Shown here piece by piece: positions 1 to 9,486 of a stretch of 64,000 nucleotides of DNA. Origin of the DNA: Tranzscheliella williamsii. Its lineage: Eukaryota > Basidiomycota > Ustilaginomycetes > Ustilaginales > Ustilaginaceae. The position numbers were made by a program, and so were the translations under genes. Where the stretch lies: the NCBI GenBank assembly GCA_023212725.1, contig JALBYF010000046.1, positions 62,001 through 126,000 on the forward strand, read 5' to 3'. Positions within the stretch are counted from its first letter, which is position 1. Each line of letters starts with the position of its first letter. The notes under the pieces were generated by a model. The model ran no database searches, was not told the DNA's origin, and saw only the letters and a program-made list of their open reading frames with translations.

Positions 1-801
1 CGGTGCACAGTACGACAGATGCGGAAGAACGTTGAGCAAGAACGTGCGCGAGCCTAGCGACTCGACCCTCGATACGTGCCCAAAGCCACCCAGCACACCA
101 TCTACGCTGGCTTCCACGCCCTCCCAGTACTGGACTCCGCGCTGCACATCGGGACTCGCATGGACGACTGGCGTGGCTGACATCTCGGCCTAGGCGGGTC
201 CTTGTTGGCTGCTGAACGGAAGCGGTGCTTTGATAACGTCTGCTATGACAAGAAACAAAGCATGATAGGCAGAGCGGGAGGAGGAAGCAAGGCTCTTTCT
301 CGGACCCGAAGAGGAAGAACCTGCGGCTTCGTATTTTCTGTTTGTTAGAGTGTAACTTGAAGAGGGCTGTAGCACAAGCAACAGTCACTCCCCATATCGT
401 CACCCGCGAAGACGAAGACCGGCAAGACGAGCTCCGCGCCGGAAATGGTCCGCGAGTGGGGCGCCCGCAAGCGACGAAAGGTCACACAAGCACATACTTG
501 CCCACAGCTCACATGTACCCGGCCGAGATGAACCGCACTCAGGAGCTCTGCGCGCGCGAATGAGGCTGACGGCTCAGTCCCTATTTTTCACTGTCTGGGC
601 TGTATCCGCTCTACTACAAGCCGTTTTATGAGGCCAACTACGTCAGTTGCGGCGCGGAAGATGGAAGCGTCAACGCCTACAATGTGTTTGGCACGTACGA
701 CCTCTTGGCAGCAAGCATTGCGTCCCCCTTCCTCGGTGCCAAAGGGCGTGCGCTGAAGACCCTGGCATCGCGTAGCTTCCTACAAATCCATAGACGTGGA
801 T
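1..801 (+). pseudogene. Possible coding remnants at the left edge
   Basis: No intact gene is visible, but two stretches read like protein. Bases about 55-180 give an open frame ending in a TGA at 178-180 with a protein-like tail (HTIYAGFHALPVLDSALHIG). Bases about 571-801 give a second open frame without an ATG; it begins just after a TGA and ends TAA at about 801, and contains LYPLYYKPFYEANYVSCG. They are in different frames and separated by low-quality sequence. They could be the 3' exons of a gene that starts left of the window, or a decayed gene. I do not recognise a family, and the open frames could be chance in GC-rich DNA. Confidence 0.25.
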
Positions 802-1554
802 AACGGACGCCCCAGCACCGCGTACCCTTCCTACAGAACCAGAGGGCGGCGCGCGATGAGCACCGGGTTCTTTGGCTTCAGCTTTGGCGGCGGTTGCAAC
901 GCGGACGCTGGAGGCGGTGCGTGCGGCGGGGGAGGCGGAGGAGGATGCGGTGGGGGAGGAGGGTGGCTGCTGAGCCGCTCGCCCGCAAGCCCACGCACCG
1001 CATCGGTCCGTCGCTCCATCCCGCACGTGCCTCTGTAATCTCTTGTTGCGCGCGCCTGTTGATGAACCGCACTCTGTGCACCCACATGTGAGATAACCCC
1101 ACTTGCGCTGCTGGTAGCCAGTGTGGTACACATGGTCTAAGCTGATAGGCCAGTTGCAGACACCATCGGACTTCCGAGAGAGGTGTGTTAATGCGCAGCT
1201 GTGGACCGGAGTGGGATCGACAGCAACGGTGGGAAGGTGGGCTGTGTGGCCGGCTGTGGGTTTGCGCGACGGTGCTGGTGGTTTGCCGGCCGCCAGGAGC
1301 AATGCAGATCGATGAAGTTCGCCACACATCTTGCACCCACCGTCAGCGACACCGCCGCGGCACAGAAAGCTGCTTGGCACGCTGCTGGCTGCGTTACAGG
1401 GCAGTGAGATCGCCGCACAGCCTCGCCGGTGCGAGGCCCGCAAGGTACTTATACCGCTGTCTGTGCCCATCCTTCCATCCGCTTCTGGCCCCCATCCTTT
1501 CCCTCCCCATTCGCTCAAGCCATTTTCCCGCCAAACCAACCTGCTACTGCCATC
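802..1554. other. Intergenic region upstream of the secreted protein gene
   Basis: No supported gene. A G-rich/GGA-rich block lies at about 910-965. A pyrimidine-rich tract (about 1465-1550) runs up to the ATG of the secreted protein gene, as expected for a fungal leader. TTATAC at about 1449 is a weak TATA-like site roughly 105 bases before that ATG. Confidence 0.4.
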
Positions 1555-2397
1555 ATGAAGTTTGGACTCGCCTTCTTCGTCGCTGGAGCCCTTGCTCTCG
1601 CCGCCTTCCCCGTCAGTGCCATGCCGACGGAGGGCGACAAGCCCGCGCCCGCCGCGGTAAAGCCTGTTACGACCGACGAGGGGACCCCTGCTCCCTCTGA
1701 GGACCCCAGCAAGGCAGAAGCTGCCACAGCTGCTGATCCTGCGTACAAGGCCAGCTGTGAAGAGCAGGCGAAGAAATTCAAGCATGATCCTGCCTTTGAC
1801 GGCGCCGACGTGGCGCCAGAGGCCGGCAAGAATGTGGTGGACCTGTTCCTCAAGGAGAACGGCGCGGGGCTAACGACGGAGCAGGACATCCGACACCACT
1901 ATGCCGAGTGCCGATGGCGCTCCGCGTCCAAGGCATGGCTGGACGACAAGGGTGTTGAGTGCTACTTCACGCCGAACTACAAGTACCATGCGCACAGCCC
2001 TGCGCAGTGGTTCAAGTTCGACAAGGAGAAGGCGGGCTGCGCGGACGAGCCGGTCCGCGACGGCTACGCACAGAAGGACGGCCACACGCCCGAGTACCTG
2101 ATGAGCGTCCCCGAAATGTACTTCAACAACAACTACGAGCGCCGCTGCTCGGTGCGAACCCTGGTCCACATCCCCAAGACCAAGAAGCATGACGACCACT
2201 GGGCCCTCGCCTGGATCGTCGAGCACGACGTCGGCACCTGGAACACCAAGGGCCTCGACAAATCGACCAACGCCACCGAGCAGGGCATCCTGCTCAGCCG
2301 CGACCTCTACCTCCAGTTCCTCGACGAAGGCGAGCCCGACCTCGGCACCCTCCCCCGCGAGGTCGAGTGGTTCTACCCCGATCTCAACACCGTTTGA
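1555..2397 (+). CDS. Small secreted protein of unknown function
   Basis: A single-exon gene for 280 residues. The frame is open further upstream, but the ATG at 1555 directly begins a clear signal peptide (MKFGLAFFVAGALALAAF, cleavage probably after PVSA at residues 19-22), so this start was chosen. The first 40 or so mature residues are rich in Pro, Ala, Thr and Glu and look disordered. The rest is a compact acidic domain with five cysteines (motifs AECRW, VECYF, AGCADE, ERRCSV) and many aromatic residues. No catalytic motif is recognised. Size, signal peptide and lack of known domains fit a secreted candidate effector or cell-surface protein; that role is inference. The coding strand is G-rich early and C-rich late, as in several neighbours. 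Confidence 0.75.
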   Translation: MKFGLAFFVAGALALAAFPVSAMPTEGDKPAPAAVKPVTTDEGTPAPSEDPSKAEAATAADPAYKASCEEQAKKFKHDPAFDGADVAPEAGKNVVDLFLKENGAGLTTEQDIRHHYAECRWRSASKAWLDDKGVECYFTPNYKYHAHSPAQWFKFDKEKAGCADEPVRDGYAQKDGHTPEYLMSVPEMYFNNNYERRCSVRTLVHIPKTKKHDDHWALAWIVEHDVGTWNTKGLDKSTNATEQGILLSRDLYLQFLDEGEPDLGTLPREVEWFYPDLNTV

Positions 2398-3107
2398 GCC
2401 AGCCGGCCCTTCCTTCTTGGCCGTGTCCCGTGCATTTCAGCTCCGGCGCCGGCTCCTCTACTTTTGCCACCCCTCGGTTAGTTTTCAGCCTGAAGGGCTC
2501 GATCTGTTTTGCAGTTTTATTCGAATCAAAGAACGTGTTGTTCTCCTTAAGCTGGACGTGCGAGGCGAAGCGAGCGTGTTGTAGACATGTCCTTGACCTA
2601 GCCGTGGCGCAGAGTGGCTCGTGCCGCCGAGCAGTTCAGTAGGCCCCTAGAGGGACGAGAGTGTGGTGCGTAGAAGGAGAGGAGACTGTTGTCCTTGTCT
2701 CCGAGTAGGTTGTGCTCTTCGTCGCAGCTTGCGGTCTCTGACAACTTCCAAGCCCATCTTTGCTGCAGCAAAAAACGCGAGGCTGGCATGTCTTAACACT
2801 TCGTGTCTCTCGGCCGATTTTGCTATGACTTTCCGCCCGGCAAACATGTCGGATCAAAGAGAGAGAGGGAGAGACGCATCACAATCGTGCGAGAAGAGCT
2901 AGCCCGGGTTGCCTTCTTAACCGGTCTCTGCAAGAACGCGGCCGCCTAGCCGGAAGGTCTTCTCCGCAATTATTCGCCCTGACGTGGGGTAATCTGAGCC
3001 CACATATAGGCCTCTGCTCCGGTTGGTCAATCGACCAAACCCCCTGTCGGTTTCCTTTCCCAGTACTCCACCCTACCGCCATACCTGCAAGCATTCCTCC
3101 TTCCGCC
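2398..3107. other. Intergenic region with SDR promoter
   Basis: No supported gene in about 710 bases. It holds the 3' flank of the secreted protein gene and the promoter of the SDR gene. A TATA-like ACATATAGG lies at 3002-3010, about 100 bases before the SDR ATG at 3108, followed by a C-rich leader. Confidence 0.45.
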
Positions 3108-4088
3108 ATGTCTCAACGAGTCAATCAGATCGCTGGCCACCTCTCCGGACGTAGGTAGAGTAGAGACGTTAAGTGCGGCGATCAGCGATAGGTTGTCTGA
3201 CACGCTTGCCGCTGCTTCTGGTGTTGTTACACGCGACGCTCGGTGTGCCGATGTGCAGCTGGTCCGCTGTTGAAGGGACAGGTGGCCATCATTACCGGTG
3301 CGGGTCAGGGGATTGGCGAGGCTGCCGCTACTCTGTTCGCAGCGCACGGCGCCCATGTCGTCGTCTCGGATCTGGACGGCAAGAAGGCGGGGGATGTGAC
3401 GGACAAGATCAACAAGGCGGGCGGCTCTGCGATTGCGTTGGCCGGCAACGTGATGGACAAGGACTTTGGCGAACGTGTGGTCAAGGCGGCTGTAGACAAG
3501 TGGGGTAAGCTGAACATCATTGTGAACAACGCGGGCTTTACGGCGGATAAGATGGCACACACTCTGGACGATGCAACGTTCCAGCTGATGCTCGAGTGCC
3601 ATGTCACTGCGCCGTTCCGCATCATCCGAGCTGCGGCGCCGTACATGCGCATCAAAGACGAGAGCAAGCGCGAGAACATGTCGATCATCAACGTCTCCTC
3701 CACCTCGGGCACGCACGGCAACGTCGGCCAGGTCAACTACTCGGCCGCCAAGGCCGCCGTGCTGGGCATCACCAAGACCATGTGCAAGGAGTGGGGCCCC
3801 TTTGGCGTCCGCGTCAACACTGTCGCTTACGGCTGGATCGACACGCGCCTCACCCGCGCCAAGGAGGCCGGCAACGAGATCGAGATCGACGGCAGGAAGA
3901 TCGCCCTCGGCATCCCCGGCCGTCCCGCAGAAGGCGGAGGCAGCTCCGTTAACGCTGCCAGCGACATTCCCCTCCGGAGACCAGGCACGGCAGACGAGGC
4001 CGCGTCCGCTATGCTCTTCCTCGCCAGCCCCCTCGCCGCCTACGTCTCTGGTCAGACCCTCGAAGTCACTGGCGGTCGAAACATCTGA
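3108..4088 (+). CDS. Short-chain dehydrogenase/reductase (FabG-like)
   Basis: Two exons, 3108-3150 and 3259-4088, joined by a 108-base intron (GTAGGT...TGCAG), give 290 residues. The intron is placed because the long downstream frame has no ATG near the Rossmann motif, while joining gives MSQRVNQIAGHLSG followed by the domain. Visible motifs are the NAD(P)-binding TGAGQGIG, the NNAG motif, INVSSTSG with the catalytic Ser, and the YxxxK pair (Tyr175, Lys179 in this model). The C-terminal SGQTLEVTGG end is typical of classical SDRs resembling 3-oxoacyl-ACP reductase. Such enzymes oxidise or reduce hydroxyl/keto groups with NAD(P)H; the substrate cannot be read from sequence. About 20 residues between helices 7 and 8 (around GRPAEGGGSS) look like an insertion. 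Confidence 0.88.
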
Positions 4089-4397
4089 TCCGCTCTGTAC
4101 TTATCCTCTTAGCCTCTCGAGAGATCACTCATCAGGGCACCACAGCCGCTTTACCCTTGCCACGGTGTTGTATGATGTCTATTCGCAGTTGATGATGCAA
4201 AAGCGGTTGTGGACAAGGTGAAGAGCGGTTTTTGTGTTAGATTGTGAAGCTACCTATAGGCGAGCGATTAACGACGTCGAACGCTTTTGTACTTTTTCCG
4301 TTGGATAACGACAAAGGCAATCCTTTCAGATGGTTTCTGGACACCATCATCCTCGCTGTCATCCATTTGCTCCCGGTTCGAGTAGCAGCAAGGCCCG
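4089..4397. other. Intergenic region between SDR and MAP1
   Basis: About 310 bases holding the SDR 3' flank and the MAP1 leader. I looked here for an upstream exon carrying the N-terminal CxxC zinc finger usual in type 1 methionine aminopeptidases and found no cysteine-rich frame. Confidence 0.4.
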
Positions 4398-5835
4398 ATG
4401 TCTCCTACGGCGACGACCAAGGACCCCGTGCCGGAGGGCTTCACGTTCGACCCTTTCGCCAAGAGCCGCCACTTCCAGTATGCGGGTTCGGTCAAGGCAG
4501 TCTACCCGCTTAGTCCCAAGCCCAAGATTCCGCCGACGATTCGACGTCCGAATTACGCCAGGGAAGGGGTGAGGATGTGGCTCCAGTTCTGGTGGCAGGT
4601 CAGAATTCCGCTTTCGACCGTAGCCCTCTGCCTCGGCATCTACGGCAGCCACGCTGACCCTTTGCTTACCTTTGCTCTCTTGGCCCTCGTCGACTGTGTC
4701 GATTTCGCCTAACAGTTCCTTGAGTCCAGGACGATCAAGGTGAACAACGCTGCCGACCAGGATGGTGTGCGCAAGTCCGCTATAGTGAGTCCATTCCATC
4801 CCTCGAGGTCGATGCACAGCGCCGTATGGCCGGCTGATGCCATCCTCCCTCCACCTACGCATGCATCGTCCACCAGCTCGCGCGAGAGGTGCTCGAGATT
4901 GCTGCTTCGCACATCAGGCCGGGAATCACTACCGACGAGATCGATAAGGTCGTCTTCGAAGAAGCCATCAAGCGCGACTGCTATCCAAGCCCGCTCGGCT
5001 ACCACGGCTACCCGAAGAGCGTCTGCACGTAAGTTGGTCGCGTACCTGATGGTCATCCAGCTCAACCGCTCCGGACTGACCCAGCCGTCTGTTGCTCTAC
5101 AGCTCCGTCAACGAAGTGATCTGCCATGGCATTCCCGACAAGCGGCCGCTAGAGGACGGCGACATTCTCAACATCGATGTCACCCTATACCACAAGGGGT
5201 ACCACGGCGACCTCAACGCAACCTTTCCCGTCGGCGAAAAGGCGGAGAAGGATGCCGAGTCGATGAAGCTTATCCGCGTCGCGAGGGAGTGTCTGGATGC
5301 TGCGATCAACATCTGCGGGCCCGATGTGCCCTACGGCGAGATTGGCCGGGTGATCCAGCCGCTTGCTGAGGCGCAGGGGTGCGCGGTGGTGAAGAAGTAC
5401 ACGGGACATGGCATCTCGAACTGCTTCCACTCTGCACCAGCTGTCTACCACCACGTCACCAAGAAGAGCTTCGGCATCATGAAGCCGGGCCACATCTTCA
5501 CCATCGAGCCTATGCTCAATCTGGGCACCGAGTGGCGCGACCTCTCCTGGCCGGACGACTGGACCGTCAGCACCGTCGACGGCGCGCGCTCAGCGGCCGC
5601 AGAGGAGACGCTTCTCATCACCGAGACCGGCGTCGAGATCCTCACTGCCAAGGGCGGCCCGCGACACATCGACACAACCGAGCGCCGCCAGCAGCTACAC
5701 AACGAGATCAGCGCACGCAACGACAGCAAGAAAAAGAGGAAGCTCGACACCGGCGGCGCCAGCACACCCGTCTCGGGCACGGCTACACCCACACACGACC
5801 CTTCAGAGACTAATCCCACCATTACCTCTATGTGA
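4398..5835 (+). CDS. MAP1: Methionine aminopeptidase type 1, short form
   Basis: Removes the initiator methionine from nascent proteins; a two-metal M24A peptidase. Proposed exons are 4398-4619, 4716-4784, 4877-5028 and 5103-5835, giving 391 residues. All junctions have GT..AG ends and restore family motifs: RPNYAREG then [41 protein letters not shown], metal Asp residues in NIDVTLY and GDLNATF, GHGI, and TIEPM. The N-terminus lacks the zinc-finger domain found in yeast and human cytosolic MAP1; the protein starts about 40 residues before the VYPLSPK linker. Exon 1 could contain a 30-base in-frame GT..AG stretch (4569-4598) that may be spliced out (see findings). The C-terminal 55 residues after the domain are polar, with a KKKRK basic patch. 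Family call is certain; exon 1 end is the least certain part. Confidence 0.9.
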
Positions 5836-6152
5836 ATCAGTCACGGTCCCATGTCGCGCTATGCATAAAGGCTATCCTGGTTCCGTCTGCCTGCGCTTGA
5901 TTTGGACTGCCTACAGTAGCAGAGAACTGGCAACTTGGCCGGGCTGCGGGTACGTCGGCGTTCTGACGGGGTAATTACGAATCATCATGAATATTCGGGA
6001 GGGTGACTGCGAAAAACGCGCTTGAAGCGGATTCATGATTCCCTTATTGGGCCCTGGTTGACCGCTGCTCCGTACCGCTTTGCGCAACACAACTCGCTGG
6101 ATTCTTCTACACCACATTGACCGCACGAGCTTTCCTTTTGGCATCGCCGTAG
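5836..6152. other. Intergenic region between MAP1 and the hydrolase gene
   Basis: About 317 bases without a gene. It holds the MAP1 3' flank and the promoter/leader of the alpha/beta hydrolase. No clear TATA box or other motif seen. Confidence 0.35.
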
Positions 6153-7226
6153 ATGACGCTGTTGGTACGATCGGTTTGGTCGCAGGCGCGCGGTGGGGCG
6201 CGGGTGGCTATGCCATGGGCAGGCTGTGGACGCAGCTGGGGCGTGCCGGTTCAGGGTTGCGTGCGGCTGATGGCGACGGCTGCGGATGGCGGGGGTGGGG
6301 GGGCGGCTGCGGAGACGGGGGAGACGGTGGAGCTAGAGTACGAGAAGTTCGAGCCTACAGCCGAGCAGGCGGGACGGGCCGGGGGGAGGGGAGTGCGGTC
6401 GATGGTGGTGTGCCACGGGTTGTTTGGGTCCAAGCAGAACTGGCGGACGCTGGGGCGGGCGATGAGTGCGCGCTACGGCGTGGATGTTTACGCTGTAGAC
6501 CTGCGCAACCACGGCACTTCTCCGCATATCGACGGGCTGGCATATGCGGACATGGCCGCCGACGTGCTGCGCTTCCTGCGCCGCCACGAACTGCGCCAGA
6601 CCGCGCTGATCGGCCACTCGATGGGCGGCAAGGTCGCCATGACCGTCGCACTCCACCCGTCCCTCCCGCCGGACGCACTCGCCGCTCTCGTCAGCGTCGA
6701 CATGGCCCCCCAGCCCGGCCCCCTTTCCCCCCAGTTCGCCCGCTACATCGACGCCATGCGCTCCCTCGCCGACAACCCTCCCCCCACCCGCAAGGACGCA
6801 GACCAAGCCCTCGCCCGCATAGAACCCGACCAATCCATCCGCCAATTCCTCCTCACCAACCTCACCCGCACACCCCCCAGCAACACCTGGTCCTGGCGCA
6901 TCCCCGTAGACATCATCCACAAAAACATCGCACAGATCGGCGAATTCCCCTACGACCCACCCACCAACACCGCCCCCTCCCGCCCTCAGCGCAGCTGGGA
7001 CGGTAAAACGCTCTTCGTCAAGGGCGCCAACAGCAAGTACATCAACCGCAGGAACATCCCCACCAGCCAGGCCTACTTTCCCAACGCCAAGCTCGTGGTC
7101 ATGGACACTGGCCACTGGTGCCAGGCCGAAAAGCCAAACGAGTTTGTCCAGATCATCGATGACTTCTTGGCGGGCAATACCAAGGACCAGACAGAGGAAG
7201 CACTGCGGCCGCGACAGCCGTCCTAG
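6153..7226 (+). CDS. Mitochondrial alpha/beta hydrolase, ABHD11/Imo32 family
   Basis: A single-exon gene for 357 residues. The first ~40 residues are rich in Arg, Ala, Ser and hydrophobic residues with no acidic residue, consistent with a mitochondrial presequence. The hydrolase fold follows: HGLFGSKQNW (oxyanion loop), VDLRNHGTSPH, the nucleophile elbow GHSMGG with Ser156, and the late histidine in DTGHWCQAEKP (His321). These motifs are characteristic of the ABHD11/yeast Imo32 group, which also includes Eat1-type ethanol acetyltransferases; esterase, thioesterase or acyltransferase activity are all possible. A Pro-rich stretch around residues 205-215 and 268-278 interrupts the domain. The coding strand switches from very G-rich to very C-rich at about 6650. 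Confidence 0.87.
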   Translation: MTLLVRSVWSQARGGARVAMPWAGCGRSWGVPVQGCVRLMATAADGGGGGAAAETGETVELEYEKFEPTAEQAGRAGGRGVRSMVVCHGLFGSKQNWRTLGRAMSARYGVDVYAVDLRNHGTSPHIDGLAYADMAADVLRFLRRHELRQTALIGHSMGGKVAMTVALHPSLPPDALAALVSVDMAPQPGPLSPQFARYIDAMRSLADNPPPTRKDADQALARIEPDQSIRQFLLTNLTRTPPSNTWSWRIPVDIIHKNIAQIGEFPYDPPTNTAPSRPQRSWDGKTLFVKGANSKYINRRNIPTSQAYFPNAKLVVMDTGHWCQAEKPNEFVQIIDDFLAGNTKDQTEEALRPRQPS

Positions 7227-7681
7227 ACGCACCTCGCGCAATCTATCCTCTCTAGTCTATCGAAGCTACAGTATAGTAACACCAGTAACAGGCGGCTCGA
7301 CGAACGAACAGCGCGCGAGCGAGCTATGGTTCCCCCTCTCTGTCTCCTTTACCGCGCGGGCCCTTGTAAGCAACATCGGATGGGTCTGTCACTGGTGTGT
7401 CCGTTGCTGCTGGCTACGTCTGCGAACCTGCCCAGCGACTGGTTTGTGCCTAACATGGTGGTTGGGGAGGGAAGCGGAAGAGAAAGGGTCGCATGTTAGA
7501 GCGGACTTGTAGTGGACTTGCCGTGCCTTTGGCCGGTTGCACGCTCAAGCCAACCACGAACGTCGTGATTGTCGATCCCGGCTCGCCAAGGCAATCGAAG
7601 CGACGGGTAGACGCAGTGACACCACCCTCTGGCGTGGCCAATCATACGAAGCGGCTTTATGTAGCGGAGGCAGTGTAGGCG
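7227..7681. other. Intergenic region between hydrolase and kinase genes
   Basis: About 455 bases with no supported gene. Short open frames here have no ATG in good context or family similarity. It should hold the hydrolase 3' end and the kinase promoter. Confidence 0.35.
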
Positions 7682-8689
7682 ATGATGACGAGCAAGGCGC
7701 CGATGCAGGCGGTGGAGGTGTTTAGGGAGCATGTTGTGCGGCAGATGGAGCGGCGGGGGGGGGGAGTGGAGGGGGCGGCGCCTTTGTTTGTGGGGATGCA
7801 GGGGCCGCAGGGGAGTGGGAAGACGACGATGGCGGGCGCGCTGGCGGAGGTGCTGGGCGCGGCGGGGTATGCGGTGGCGGTGCTGTCGATGGACGATCTC
7901 TACCTGCCGCACGCCGGGCTGCGCGCCGTTGCGCAGCGCAGCCCGCACAACCCGCTCCTCGCCGGCCGCGGCCAGCCCGGCACCCACGACACCGCCCTCG
8001 CCTCCCACCTCCTCCACCAGCTCTACCACATCAACGCCCCAGCCAACCCGCCCCCCGCGCTCGCTCTCCCCCGCTTCGACAAGAGCCTCCACAACGGCCA
8101 AGGCGACAGAGCACCCCCCGCATCCGCCTCCTGCGTACACCCACCCCTAGACATCTTCATCCTCGAGGGCTGGAGCATGGGATTCGCCAGCATCTCCGAA
8201 ACCCAACTCCGCCACAAAGTACAAACAAGCCCACCCGCTTCCCCGCTGCGACAGCACACCCTGCCCAACCTCCTCGAAATCAACGAGAACCTCCGCGCCT
8301 ACGAGAAATGGTACCCCTACTTCAGCGTCTTCCTACAGATCCGCCCCACCGACCTCCACCACGTCTACACCTGGCGCCTAGAGCAGGAACACGCCATGAA
8401 GGCCGCCAACGGCGGCGCAGGCATGTCCGATGACGCAGTCAAGGCGTAAGTAGCCGCAACATCCCCCCGCGGCATGGCGCTCCACTGCTCTCGAGCCTCT
8501 GTGTGCTGACTTGCTTCGCATCACGCTCTATCCACTCGGCTTGGAGGGCGCAACAGGTTCGTTGACCGGTACATGCCAGGATACCATCTCTTTCTGGACA
8601 CGATTCAGCAGAACCCGGCATGGCAGGGCCGCAGCCGGGCGGTGACCATCGACCTTGCACGCACATGTATTGCCGAGGAAGAGTGGTAA
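7682..8689 (+). CDS. P-loop kinase, Tda10 / D-glycerate 3-kinase family
   Basis: Two exons, 7682-8445 and 8557-8689, give 298 residues. The intron is GTAAGT...CAACAG, 111 bases. Exon 2 restores the conserved C-terminus (FVDRYMPGYHLF, then a terminal EEEW). A Walker A motif GPQGSGKTT occupies residues 41-49, and SMDDLYLPH follows as in the family. LEGWSMGF is the Walker B-like strand seen in yeast Tda10 (YGR205W) and plant glycerate kinases. The enzyme probably phosphorylates a small metabolite; glycerate is the plant substrate, but in yeast the substrate is unclear. Residues around 115-150 are Pro/Ala-rich and look like an insertion. The 5' part is extremely G-rich (a run of ten G at about 7755-7764) and the later part C-rich. 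Confidence 0.88.
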
Positions 8690-8730
8690 TCAAACAGTGC
8701 GATTTGCATAGGTGCGTCCGCTGTGGTGGC

Positions 8731-9486
8731 TTATGCGCCGAGTCGGAAGACGAGAAGGAGGTTGGCGGCGGGCATGTCTATGCGCTGGTGGAGTACGAAG
8801 CCGTGAGCGCGGGCCAAGGGCTCGAGCTGCGACTGGATGTCGCGTAGGCCGAACTCGGGGTTGCGCGCTCTGATGTCGGCGTCGAAGAGCTGGTTGGCGG
8901 GGGATGTGTGTTGGCCGTGGTCGGTGAAGGCGCCGTACAGGGCGAGCCAGCCGTGGGGCGCGAGCAGGCGCTGGCTGCCCGTGTTGGTGGCGTAGGAGAG
9001 GCGCGGGTCGAGATGGCTGAAGAGGCTCTCTGTCGCCTTCCACGGCGCGACATGCGTCAGGTTGCACGCCAGCACCCCGTCAAACAGCGCCGCAGCCTCT
9101 CCGCGCCGCCGCCGCGCGCGCTGGATTGCCGCGTCGCCAGAGACGTTGTGCACCAGGGCGAGCCAGTCGTCCTGCTCTAGCAGATCCAGAAGCTCGGCCC
9201 GTCGCACATGCTCGAGCTTTTTCGTCCGCTCGTCAATCTGCTCGCACAGGTAAGCATCCGCCTCACTCGGCTGGAACAGGCAGCCCGGATTCTGCGCTGC
9301 CACCGCCTCCATCTGGACGCCGAACCCCGAGGCCACCTCTAGGATCACTCTCGATCCATCACCATCACTGCCACCCGCCGTTGGATGCGAGGCGAGCAGC
9401 GCGGTTACCGCGCTTGCTATCGGCTCAGAGTTGCGCTCGGCTGAGCCTGGCGTTGACCAGGAGCTTTGGTACTTTGCGCTGGACAT
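8731..9486 (-). CDS. DUF938 / METTL26-like SAM methyltransferase
   Basis: A single-exon gene for 251 residues. The frame opens at a GTG at 9543, but the first ATG (9486) begins MSSAKYQSSWSTPGSAERN, matching the family's N-terminal region that precedes the methyltransferase fold, so it is the likely start. The SAM-binding strand is VILEVASGFGVQMEA; FQPSEAD corresponds to the WqPSD-type motif of DUF938. Later NLTHVAPWKA and WLALYGAF match the family. The biochemical substrate of this family is not established. The gene lies tail-to-tail with the kinase gene, whose stop is only about 40 bases away, so their 3' UTRs probably overlap. The coding strand is G-rich at the 5' side and C-rich at the 3' side. 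Confidence 0.85.
   Translation of the reverse strand: MSSAKYQSSWSTPGSAERNSEPIASAVTALLASHPTAGGSDGDGSRVILEVASGFGVQMEAVAAQNPGCLFQPSEADAYLCEQIDERTKKLEHVRRAELLDLLEQDDWLALVHNVSGDAAIQRARRRRGEAAALFDGVLACNLTHVAPWKATESLFSHLDPRLSYATNTGSQRLLAPHGWLALYGAFTDHGQHTSPANQLFDADIRARNPEFGLRDIQSQLEPLARAHGFVLHQRIDMPAANLLLVFRLGA

Noticed and set aside
670..1785. 371-codon minus-strand open frame over the left edge
   Set aside because: Overlaps the signal peptide of the secreted protein gene, with random Arg/Ser/Gly composition.
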